Assembly: GCA_016928495.1 (NCBI GenBank)
Contig: JAFGKQ010000091.1
Span: 1 to 5,608, forward strand
Direction of reading: 5' to 3'
DNA length: 5,608 nt
From: Candidatus Fermentibacterales bacterium
Lineage (GTDB): Bacteria; Fermentibacterota; Fermentibacteria; Fermentibacterales; JAFGKQ01
The notes beneath the pieces were generated by a model. That model had not been told where the DNA came from, did no database searches, and was given only the letters and a program-made list of their open reading frames with translations. Position numbers and translations under genes: made by a program. Below, in pieces: positions 1-5,478 of this stretch (positions are counted from its first letter, which is position 1; the number at the start of each line of letters is the position of its first letter).

Positions 1-809
1 CCTCCGAGCAGATCCTGCGGGTGGGAGCGCCCCAGCCCGAAGTCGCCCGGAGTCATCCAGAAGCTCCGGACGCTGCCCCGGTCGAGCTTCGATACCCGCG
101 TCCTGCCGGTCACCGTCATCTCGTCGTACCCCCCCTCGCCATGGACGACGAGGGCGCCCCTGCAACCGAGACCCGAGAGAGCCTCGGCGAGCGTCTCCGT
201 GAGATCGCCACTACAGACCCCCAGGAGCTGGGCATCCGCCCCCGCGGGGTTGCAGAGGGGACCGAGAAGGTTGAACATCGTGCGTTGTCCCAGCTCCCTC
301 CTCGGGCCGCTGACATGCCGCATGGATCCGTGCAGGGCGGGAGCGTACAGGAAGCCTATGCCGATGTCCTCGATGCAACCGCCTATCTCCTCCGGCGTCA
401 TCGTAAGCCGCACACCGAGCGCTTCCATCAGGTCCGCGCTCCCGCAGCCGCTGGAGACGGCCCTGTTGCCGTGCTTCGCCACGGGAACGCCGGCCCCCGC
501 CACGACGAGAGCGGCTAGCGTCGAGAAGTTGAAGCTACGGGTCATGTCCCCCCCGGTGCCGCAGGTATCGACCAGTCGCGAGCAGCGCCTGCCTCTCCGG
601 ACGGGGACCTTCGAGCACCTCTCCCGCATGACCCTTGCCGCCGCTACCAGCTCGCTCACGGTCTCCCGCTTGCAGCGCATGGCCATGAGAAAGCCCGCTA
701 TCTGCGCGTCGGTCGCGCTTCCCTCCGTCATCTCCCTGAACGCGGCCTCCACAACGGCCCCGGGCAGCTCCCTGCCTTCGACCGCCTCTGCTATGGCCTC
801 GCGGATCAC
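1..809 (-). CDS. trpD: Anthranilate phosphoribosyltransferase, C-terminus cut by window edge
   Basis: TrpD transfers the phosphoribosyl group of PRPP to anthranilate, the second step of tryptophan synthesis from chorismate, in the cytoplasm. I translated the minus strand from GTG at 809 and obtained 269 uninterrupted residues. The family usually has about 340, so roughly the last 70 are missing. Visible family motifs are the PRPP-binding DTCGTGGD loop (residues 81-88), SFNFST (92-97, usually TFNIST-like), KHGNRAVSS (112-120) with GSADLMEALG after it, MRHV...RRELG...FNLLGPLCNPAGA in the middle, and a late VVHGEGGYDEMT segment whose Asp-Glu pair normally binds magnesium. The start is well supported. 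The GTG overlaps the trpE stop codon as GTGA, and GGAGGT (820-815) lies 5 bases before it, so translation is probably coupled to trpE. The Cys pair around residue 122 replaces the more usual Lys-Ser of this loop but does not alter the core motif. Confidence 0.96.
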   Translation of the reverse strand, partial: MIREAIAEAVEGRELPGAVVEAAFREMTEGSATDAQIAGFLMAMRCKRETVSELVAAARVMRERCSKVPVRRGRRCSRLVDTCGTGGDMTRSFNFSTLAALVVAGAGVPVAKHGNRAVSSGCGSADLMEALGVRLTMTPEEIGGCIEDIGIGFLYAPALHGSMRHVSGPRRELGQRTMFNLLGPLCNPAGADAQLLGVCSGDLTETLAEALSGLGCRGALVVHGEGGYDEMTVTGRTRVSKLDRGSVRSFWMTPGDFGLGRSHPQDLLG

Positions 810-2242
810 GGCAGACCTCCGTTCGTGCCGCTCAGGGCGTTCAGGCTCTGGGCGGCCTTGTTCTCGAGCTCCCTGTACTCGTGTGCCCCGACGGAGTCGG
901 CGACTATGCCGGCACCGACCCGTATGCTGAATCTCTGCCCGCAGAACTCGATGATCCTGATCGCGATGCAGGTATCCAGAAGCTGACCCGGCCCGAAGTA
1001 GCCGACGGCGCCCCCGTAGGGGCCCCTGGGCGTGGCTTCCAGGCCGTCGATCACCTGCATGGCCCTGAGCTTGGGAGCGCCCGACACCGTGCCGGCTGGG
1101 AAACCGGCGATGAAGGCATCGATCACATCAGCGTCCGGGCGTAGCCTCCCTCTGGCCTCCGAGACGATGTGCATCACGTGGCTGAAGCGCTCCACCGCCA
1201 TGTAGGGGCTGACGGCGACTGAGCCGAACTCGCAGACCTTCCCGATGTCGTTCCTGGCGAGGTCCACCAGCATGACGTGCTCGGCCCGCTCCTTGGGGGA
1301 GGAGATCAGCTCCTGCTCGAGAGAACGATCCCGCTCCGGATCGGATGATCTGCCTCGAGTCCCGGCTATCGGCCTGATGACGGCCTCGCCCGAGCGCTCG
1401 ACCCTGACGAGGGTCTCGGGAGAGGAGCCGAGGAGCTGCCGGCCGCCCTGCTCCAGAAAGAACATGTAGGGGGATGGGCTGAACACGCGGAGCCTCCTGT
1501 AGGCATCGATGGGCCGCATCGTGGTGGTTCCACCGAAGCTTGCGGACAGGACCACCTGGAAGATGTCGCCATCCCGGATGAGCTTCCCGGCCTCTTCCAC
1601 GGAGGCCAGGAACGCCTGCCTGTCCGGGGGGGTCAGACCGGTTGGACCGGTCGAGGCGATCTCACCGACGCACAGGGGCCGCGCCAGACGGGCTTCCATC
1701 CGCTCCAGGCGCTCGAGTGCCCCCGCCCTGTCGCCGCCGATAGCGACCAGAGTCATGATCCTCTGCCGGTGATCGAACACGACGTAGCAGGACGAGAGGG
1801 CGAGGCGCGCAGTCGGAGGGGAGTCCGGAAGCCCTCCCGGCAGCTCCTCGATCAGCCTCACGCAATCCCAGCCCACGTAACCCATCAGGGAGCCGACACA
1901 GGGCAGGTCGGGCAGGTCCCTGCACCCGACGGCCGCCATCAGACCGCGGAGCACGGGGAAGAAGGCCGAGGGGGAGCGGTCCGGCTCCGGAAGGCCTCTT
2001 GACGCGCTCCCGGAGAGAGACACCCCCTTGCCCGAGAGGGTCAGGGTGATCAGCGGGTCGAACGCCACGATCGAGTACCGCCCACCCGACTCACCCTTCT
2101 CCACGCTCTCCAGGAGGAAGGAGTCGGGCATCCCCTCGCAGAGCTTGAGGTAGGCGGATACCGGAGTGTCCGTGTCGGACAGCCTTCTCGTGACTGCCGA
2201 CGTGAAGACGATCGTTCGCTCTGCAACGGCAGCATCAGTCAC
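806..2242 (-). CDS. trpE: Anthranilate synthase component I
   Basis: TrpE converts chorismate to anthranilate using ammonia supplied by a glutaminase partner (TrpG). It is the first committed step of tryptophan synthesis. Numbered from the GTG at 2242, the protein has 478 residues, normal for the family. Near the N-terminus LLES (43-46) matches the segment that forms the tryptophan feedback site. The chorismate-binding domain carries RPIAGTRGR, ERAEH...DLARND, HIVS (358-361), GTVSGAPK (384-391), GPYGGAVGY (407-415) and GAGIVADS (443-450). These favour TrpE over PabB, and the trp leader and trpD neighbour agree. An in-frame ATG at 2257 exists but has no ribosome site before it. The GGAGGT that would serve the gene (2255-2250) lies inside that extension, 7 bases before GTG 2242, so I chose the GTG. 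Expression is probably controlled by the leader attenuator directly upstream. The gene ends in a 4-base overlap with trpD, with no trpG between. Confidence 0.96.
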   Translation of the reverse strand: MTDAAVAERTIVFTSAVTRRLSDTDTPVSAYLKLCEGMPDSFLLESVEKGESGGRYSIVAFDPLITLTLSGKGVSLSGSASRGLPEPDRSPSAFFPVLRGLMAAVGCRDLPDLPCVGSLMGYVGWDCVRLIEELPGGLPDSPPTARLALSSCYVVFDHRQRIMTLVAIGGDRAGALERLERMEARLARPLCVGEIASTGPTGLTPPDRQAFLASVEEAGKLIRDGDIFQVVLSASFGGTTTMRPIDAYRRLRVFSPSPYMFFLEQGGRQLLGSSPETLVRVERSGEAVIRPIAGTRGRSSDPERDRSLEQELISSPKERAEHVMLVDLARNDIGKVCEFGSVAVSPYMAVERFSHVMHIVSEARGRLRPDADVIDAFIAGFPAGTVSGAPKLRAMQVIDGLEATPRGPYGGAVGYFGPGQLLDTCIAIRIIEFCGQRFSIRVGAGIVADSVGAHEYRELENKAAQSLNALSGTNGGLP

Positions 2243-2249
2243 TGGAACA

Positions 2250-2255
2250 ACCTCC
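2250..2255 (-). promoter_or_regulatory. Ribosome binding site deciding the trpE start
   Basis: On the minus strand GGAGGT occupies 2255-2250 and is followed by 7 bases and then GTG at 2242. The upstream in-frame ATG (2257) overlaps this SD sequence and has only the terminator U-tract and TCGCGTTC before it. The GTG is therefore the better start. Confidence 0.8.
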
Positions 2256-2264
2256 ATGAACGCG

Positions 2265-2293
2265 AAAAGCCCACCGTCATGTCGACGGTGGGC
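2265..2293 (-). terminator. Intrinsic terminator hairpin of the trp attenuator (regions 3:4)
   Basis: On the minus strand GCCCACCGTC (2293-2284) and GACGGTGGGC (2278-2269) form a perfect 10-bp stem around the 5-base loop GACAT. TTTT follows (2268-2265). The U-run is short, but the stem is strong and sits 10 bases before the trpE SD sequence, where a terminator makes sense only as a conditional one. The 5' arm can instead pair with a segment inside the leader peptide gene, giving the antiterminator. Confidence 0.85.
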
Positions 2294-2395
2294 ATCACCA
2301 GCCCCGGGGGGCTTCTCTCAGCTCACTGCTCTAGGATCCACCCCTCCCGCCGACGTTGCGATGGGCGTACCACCAGTAATAGCGGAAGTCGGAGG
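2281..2395 (-). promoter_or_regulatory. trp attenuator: competing leader RNA pairings (regions 1-3)
   Basis: Pairings were worked out by eye on the minus strand. Region 2 is GTCGGCGG (2354-2347), inside the leader reading frame, 16 bases after the Trp codons. It can pair without interruption (one G-U) with CCGTCGAC (2288-2281), which overlaps the 5' arm and loop of the terminator; this is the antiterminator. Region 2 can also pair with CCTCCGAC (2395-2388), seven of eight positions, leaving the Trp codons in the loop; this is the 1:2 hairpin. A ribosome stalled at the Trp codons would cover region 1 and free region 2. A ribosome reaching the stop codon would cover region 2 and let the terminator fold. 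This order matches the classic enterobacterial trp attenuator. No folding energies were computed. Confidence 0.75.
2299..2313 (-). other. Small GC-rich hairpin between attenuator regions 2 and 3
   Basis: On the minus strand AGCCCC and GGGGCT form a near-continuous inverted repeat (2313-2300), giving about 5 bp with a 4-base loop. It lies between the leader stop codon and the terminator arm, so it would fall within the loop of the antiterminator. It could be a pause site or simply compact that loop. The hairpin is visible; the role is inference. Confidence 0.4.
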
Positions 2396-2453
2396 CGTGA
2401 CCGGAGGACGTGCGCATTCCCGCCGGTGCGGCGGAAGCCGCGGAACCCGGCAT
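2331..2453 (-). CDS. trpL: trp operon leader peptide with tandem Trp codons
   Basis: This short minus-strand frame ends at TAG 2333-2331. It contains TGG TGG (2375-2370) inside the cluster F-R-Y-Y-W-W-Y. Its role would be to sense charged tRNA-Trp during transcription of the trp leader, not to make a functional product. The frame opens at ATG 2480, giving 49 residues, with further in-frame ATGs at 2471, 2453 and 2417. I chose 2453 (40 residues) because GGAG (2465-2462) lies 8 bases before it. ATG 2480 lies only about 3 bases after the predicted transcript start and could work only as a leaderless start. ATG 2417 has no properly spaced SD and would give 28 residues. The stop lies about 40 bases before the terminator hairpin and just past the region 2 segment, as expected for an attenuator peptide. 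Confidence 0.82.
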   Translation of the reverse strand: MPGSAASAAPAGMRTSSGHASDFRYYWWYAHRNVGGRGGS

Positions 2454-2489
2454 GAAGAAGTCTCCGGTCATGGTGCGCATAGTGGCGGC

Positions 2490-2518
2490 TTTATAGGAGA
2501 GCCGCAGAGGGTTGTCAA
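2490..2518 (-). promoter_or_regulatory. Sigma70-type promoter of the trp operon
   Basis: On the minus strand the -35 box TTGACA (2518-2513) is a perfect match to consensus. A 17-base spacer follows, then TATAAA (2495-2490), one base from TATAAT. The predicted transcript start is the A near 2483, leaving a leader of about 240 nt before trpE. The position upstream of the Trp-rich leader frame supports the call. Confidence 0.85.
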
Positions 2519-2546
2519 GCCGGCCGGATGATGGCTTCCGGCTCCG

Positions 2547-2561
2547 CCCTCGATTCGAGGG
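2547..2561. repeat. Palindrome between divergent promoters, possible operator
   Basis: CCCTCGA (2547-2553) and TCGAGGG (2555-2561) form a perfect 7-bp inverted repeat around a single central T. It lies about 30 bp upstream of the trp -35 box and at the -35 position expected for the plus-strand exonuclease promoter. No U-run follows on either strand, so a protein-binding site is more likely than a terminator. No regulator gene is visible to pair with it. Confidence 0.4.
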
Positions 2562-2578
2562 GGGCTTTCGCGTATAGT
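2550..2578 (+). promoter_or_regulatory. Possible promoter of the exonuclease III operon
   Basis: TATAGT (2573-2578) is a good -10 candidate about 38 bases before the TTG start. At a 17-base spacing the -35 position reads TCGATT (2550-2555), only three of six consensus bases and inside the CCCTCGA palindrome. The weak -35 suggests a poor or activator-dependent promoter, or a different one altogether. Confidence 0.4.
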
Positions 2579-2615
2579 CTCAACCTGTCGTGACGGGAGA
2601 GGAGAGGTAGCCGGA

Positions 2616-3407
2616 TTGACCGTCAGGATCGCGACGTGGAACGTCAACTCCATCAGGGCCCGCATGGACTCCGTCACCAGGTGGATGGAGGAGAACTCGC
2701 CGGACGTCATGTGTCTTCAGGAGCTGAAGGTAGAGGAAGAGGCCTTCCCCGGGGATGTCTTCGAGGGCATGGGTTACGCCGTGGCCCTCAACGCCCAGAA
2801 GACCTGGAACGGGGTGGCCACCATGTCCAGGCACCCCCTGGAAGAGGTGAGGCGCGGATTCAGCAGCGGCTTCCTCGGCGAGCAGAAGAGGCTCCTCACG
2901 GTGAGGACAGCCGGCATCACGGTCGCGAACGCCTACGTTCCGCAGGGGGGCGATCCCTCCCTGCCGAGGTTCCGGGACAAGCTCGGCTTCCTCGAGGAGC
3001 TTTCCACGGAGTTCGGCGGCTTCGTCGACTCCGGCAAGCCACTGCTTCTCGCCGGGGACATGAACGTGGCGCCCGGGGACGACGATGTGTTCGACCCGGT
3101 CGAGCTGTCCGGCCTGGTGGGGTTCCACCCGGAGGAGAGGAAGAGGATCCGCGCCCTCATGGAAAGAGGCTTCGTGGACCTGCTGAGGACTTTCAGGCCG
3201 TCGGGCAAGGTATACTCCTGGTGGGACTACAGGGGGGCGGCCTTCAGGAGGGACAGGGGCATGAGGCTCGACCTGATGCTGGCGAGCGGGCCCCTCGCGG
3301 CCAAGGCCCTGGACTGCGCCGTGGACCCCGCCCCCAGGAAGTGGACGAAGCCGTCGGACCATGTCCCCGTTCTCGCCACCTTCGACCTGTCGAGGAGGGA
3401 AGACTGA
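2616..3407 (+). CDS. xth: Exodeoxyribonuclease III family AP endonuclease
   Basis: Enzymes of this endonuclease/exonuclease/phosphatase fold cut DNA at abasic sites and remove 3' blocking groups in base excision repair, using a divalent metal. The 263 residues match the usual length (E. coli Xth has 268). Visible motifs in order are TWNVNSIRAR (7-16), CLQELK with metal-binding Glu36 (33-38), NGVATMSRHP (65-74), the catalytic Tyr region NAYVPQGG (105-112), AGDMNVAP with Asp148 and Asn150 (146-153), YSWWDYRG (200-207), RLDLML (217-222) and the terminal PSDHVPV with the conserved Asp248-His249 pair (246-252). Nothing essential is missing. The start is TTG, chosen because GAGAGGT (2602-2608) sits 7 bases before it and the conserved N-terminal motif begins almost at once. 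The stop overlaps the next start by one base, so this gene heads a plus-strand operon. Whether it is the Xth or ExoA subtype cannot be settled by eye. Confidence 0.95.
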   Translation: MTVRIATWNVNSIRARMDSVTRWMEENSPDVMCLQELKVEEEAFPGDVFEGMGYAVALNAQKTWNGVATMSRHPLEEVRRGFSSGFLGEQKRLLTVRTAGITVANAYVPQGGDPSLPRFRDKLGFLEELSTEFGGFVDSGKPLLLAGDMNVAPGDDDVFDPVELSGLVGFHPEERKRIRALMERGFVDLLRTFRPSGKVYSWWDYRGAAFRRDRGMRLDLMLASGPLAAKALDCAVDPAPRKWTKPSDHVPVLATFDLSRRED

Positions 3408-4426
3408 TGTTGGAGAATCGCTGGCAGTGTCTTCTGATGCTATGCGCCGTCCTGCTGATCGCGGGCGCCTTCCGGAGCGCCCCGGCCCAGGACAGGGAAG
3501 CGCCCCACGTCCAGGTCCACGAGTGGGGGGTGCTGACCTACGGCACGGACTGCACGCCCGACCTGCTGTCGGCCCCGAGCTCTCCCTACGCCACGGTAAG
3601 CCCGTTCGATGACGGCGAGATCGTAGTGCGGGCGCCCGTGGTCTACTTCCATGGCCCCGAGTTCACCGGCGCACTCACGGTGGAATCCGGGCTCGGCCGC
3701 ATAATCGATAGCAGGCCCCGTCCTGACTACCTGTCCTCGGACAGGAGGAAGGCGGAGTGGAGGGATCTGGCGTGCGACTTCAGCGTCTCGAGGTGGGCGC
3801 TGGAGCGCGACGCCCGCGAGATACCGCTAACGGAGCTCGACGACCTCACCCTCTACATGGGCTTCTGGAGGCAGGTCGAGAGCGCCGTCATCCGCAGGGG
3901 AGAGGACTTCGAGGACCGCTTCGTGTACTACGAGATAGGGCTGGATCAGCTCCCCCTCACGACACCCCTGATCCACAGCCGGGGAGGGTCCGTCCTCATC
4001 CCGGACGACTTCGACGGGGAGATGCTGGTCTTCCGGCTGACCGACCAGGGCACGGACATCTGCCTGATCGAGGATGCCGCTGATGCGACCGCCTCTCCCG
4101 AGGACTGGGGTTTCCACTATCCCGGGGACGACGAGGTTATCGACGTGCTCCAGAGATGGGCGGTCGACGGGCTGCTGCCGGAGGAGGTGCTGGCGCTCTG
4201 GGCCACCTGGCGCGGCTACCTCCTGGGGGGCGAGAACTTCGGCAGGGCGGCCGGCTCAGCCGTGGTGCTGTACAGGCTGCCGGAGGAGACCGTGGAGGAA
4301 ACCTGCAGCCTGGTCCTGGAGACCGATGAGGGCTACCCGGTCGACTACTGCAGGTTCATCCTCGGCGCAATGGAGGTTCCCCTGGTCGGCCCCATGTTCC
4401 TCTACGAGGGCGAGGGCTCCCGCTAG
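3407..4426 (+). CDS. Secreted protein of unknown function with HEWG motif
   Basis: The 339-residue product begins with a clear Sec signal peptide: a short charged N-terminus with Arg5, a hydrophobic stretch at 8-22, and an A-P-A cleavage site at 25-27. There is no lipobox cysteine, so it is probably exported as a soluble periplasmic or extracellular protein. The mature part starts with VHEWGVLTYG (37-46), followed by APVVYFHG (76-83), EWRDL (117-121), EDRFVYYEIG (169-178), VVLYRLP (286-292) and a CRFILGAMEVPL ending (315-326). I recall this order (HEWGTFT-like start, PVIYFY-like strand, KFLFYRG-like strand, late LYxLP) from uncharacterised secreted proteins of Planctomycetes, Acidobacteria and myxobacteria; that is memory, not a search. 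No catalytic function is assigned. The mature chain has several cysteines. The ATG overlaps the exonuclease stop in TGATG and has AGGAGG (3393-3398) 8 bases upstream. The same frame stays open backwards to 2636, but that stretch is a shadow of the exonuclease gene. Confidence 0.85.
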   Translation: MLENRWQCLLMLCAVLLIAGAFRSAPAQDREAPHVQVHEWGVLTYGTDCTPDLLSAPSSPYATVSPFDDGEIVVRAPVVYFHGPEFTGALTVESGLGRIIDSRPRPDYLSSDRRKAEWRDLACDFSVSRWALERDAREIPLTELDDLTLYMGFWRQVESAVIRRGEDFEDRFVYYEIGLDQLPLTTPLIHSRGGSVLIPDDFDGEMLVFRLTDQGTDICLIEDAADATASPEDWGFHYPGDDEVIDVLQRWAVDGLLPEEVLALWATWRGYLLGGENFGRAAGSAVVLYRLPEETVEETCSLVLETDEGYPVDYCRFILGAMEVPLVGPMFLYEGEGSR

Positions 4427-4455
4427 CCGGGGGCCGGCAGCGTCCCTGGTCTGAC

Positions 4456-4460
4456 GGAGG
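4456..4460 (+). promoter_or_regulatory. Ribosome binding site pointing to a CTG start
   Basis: GGAGG at 4456-4460 is followed by CATAG and then CTG at 4466, a spacing of 5 bases. No ATG, GTG or TTG lies at a usable distance in the transporter frame. The first ATG (4541) is 80 bases away and has no SD sequence close to it. Confidence 0.7.
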
Positions 4461-4465
4461 CATAG

Positions 4466-5389
4466 CTGGGCTTCCTGCTGCTGGCCATACTCTGCAGCAC
4501 CGCGATCGCCCTTACCTTCAAGTACAGCGAGTCGCGGGACATGAACAGGTACGCCATCACGACGATGAACTACCTGATGGCGACCAGCATAGGCGTGGCG
4601 CTACTCCTGTCCACATGGTGGCCGAGCCACTCTTTCGACGTGAGCTTCGAGGCATTCTCCGCCGAGCTGCGGCCGGTGATCCTGGAAGGCCGGGGCAGCT
4701 TCTCCTGGCAGTCCAGCTTCGTCTGGGCGCTTGCGGTCGGGGTGCCGGCGGGGGTCTTCTACTTCCTGGGCTTCATCTACCTCCAGAGAAGCGTCAGGGA
4801 GAACGGGGTCGGCGTCACGGGCAGCGTGGCCAAGCTCGGCATCCTGGTCCCCATGACCCTGTCCATTGTCTTCTGGAGAGAGCTTCCTACACCCGTCCAG
4901 TGGGCGGGAATCGGCCTCGCGATGATGGCCATACTCGTCGCCACGTTGCCGGAGAAGGGCGGCGGGGGCTCCTGGCTCGGCAGGTCGCTGGTCCTCCTGT
5001 TCCTGACCTGCGGGACTGCCGAGTTCACCAACAAGCTGTTCCAGCGCTACGCGGAGGTCGGGTTCAGGAGCCTGTTCCTGGTGGCGGTGTTCGGAACGGC
5101 CCTCATCGTGAGCGCCGAGAACCTGAGGAGAATGCGGATCAGGCTCACTCTCAGGGACAGCCTGACCGGGCTCTGGGTAGGCATACCCAACCTGTTCGCC
5201 TCCTGGTTCCTCATACTCGCCCTGAGCAGGCTCAACACCTCGGTGGTGTTCACCCTCTACAGCGCCGGGAGCGTGGTGCTGATAACCCTGGGAGGGGTGC
5301 TGCTCTTCGGCGAGCAGCTCAGGAAGCGCGAGCTTGCCGCGATCTGCATGACCGTGGCAGCACTGCTGCTGATCAACGTTCTCGGGTAG
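4466..5389 (+). CDS. EamA/DMT-family ten-helix membrane transporter
   Basis: The protein resembles the drug/metabolite transporter superfamily of inner-membrane carriers. Ten hydrophobic helices can be read at about residues 2-18, 29-49, 85-106, 115-136, 143-161, 170-191, 201-217, 231-253, 257-280 and 287-307. They form two five-helix halves, each ending in the familiar pattern of a helix, a short acidic turn (FWRE at 136-139, FGEQ at 281-284) and a last helix. The substrate cannot be told. The first ATG (4541) would remove the first helix and leave nine. The frame is open back to a TAG at 4463, and CTG 4466 immediately follows it with GGAGG 5 bases upstream. I therefore place the start at CTG, giving 307 residues, normal for the family. 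The gene lies 39 bases after the secreted-protein gene with no visible terminator, so it is probably in the same operon. The start codon is less certain than the family. Confidence 0.85.
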   Translation: MGFLLLAILCSTAIALTFKYSESRDMNRYAITTMNYLMATSIGVALLLSTWWPSHSFDVSFEAFSAELRPVILEGRGSFSWQSSFVWALAVGVPAGVFYFLGFIYLQRSVRENGVGVTGSVAKLGILVPMTLSIVFWRELPTPVQWAGIGLAMMAILVATLPEKGGGGSWLGRSLVLLFLTCGTAEFTNKLFQRYAEVGFRSLFLVAVFGTALIVSAENLRRMRIRLTLRDSLTGLWVGIPNLFASWFLILALSRLNTSVVFTLYSAGSVVLITLGGVLLFGEQLRKRELAAICMTVAALLLINVLG

Positions 5390-5430
5390 CTGGAAGAGGC
5401 AAGCCGGCGCCTATGCTGCCCGGAGCCTGG

Positions 5431-5477
5431 GGACGGTGCGTATCCCCTGTCGGAAAACAGTGCGTGTCCCCTGTCGG
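5431..5477. repeat. Two 18-bp direct repeats of a GGGGAC...TCCCC type element
   Basis: GTGCGTATCCCCTGTCGG (5436-5453) and GTGCGTGTCCCCTGTCGG (5460-5477) differ at one base and are spaced with a 24-base period. The first copy is preceded by GGGGACG, so GGGGA and TCCCC can pair as a small hairpin around the GTGCG core. The region between CTGT and ACAG (about 5447-5460) can also pair. This resembles short REP-like intergenic elements that I recall from several high-GC environmental genomes, sometimes near REP-associated transposases. No such transposase is in the window. Confidence 0.6.
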
Positions 5478-5478
5478 G

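Noticed and set aside
21-518. 165-residue plus-strand frame opposite trpD
   Set aside because: It is a shadow of trpD, with no SD sequence or recognisable motif.
199-930. 243-residue plus-strand frame opposite trpD and trpE
   Set aside because: It is Ser/Arg/Pro-rich with no family signature, and the opposite strand carries clear TrpD and TrpE motifs.
2580-3362. 260-residue minus-strand frame antisense to the exonuclease gene
   Set aside because: It is Pro/Gly/His-rich, has no recognisable domain, and is opposite a well-supported gene. Long antisense frames are expected in GC-rich DNA.
2636-3406. Upstream part of the 596-residue plus-strand frame as an N-terminal domain
   Set aside because: It overlaps the exonuclease III gene, which has every catalytic motif, and its translation is low-complexity Gly/Arg/Pro shadow sequence. 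The real start with SD and signal peptide is at 3407.
4074-4454. 126-residue plus-strand frame overlapping the end of the secreted-protein gene
   Set aside because: It is Arg/Trp/Cys-rich out-of-frame translation of a supported gene.
5390-5435. Intrinsic terminator after the transporter gene
   Set aside because: The short inverted segments (for example AGGC...GCCT) are weak and no U-run follows, so no terminator can be supported.
5431-5477. CRISPR array
   Set aside because: There are only two 18-base units with a 6-base spacer, far too short for repeat-spacer units, and no cas gene is present.
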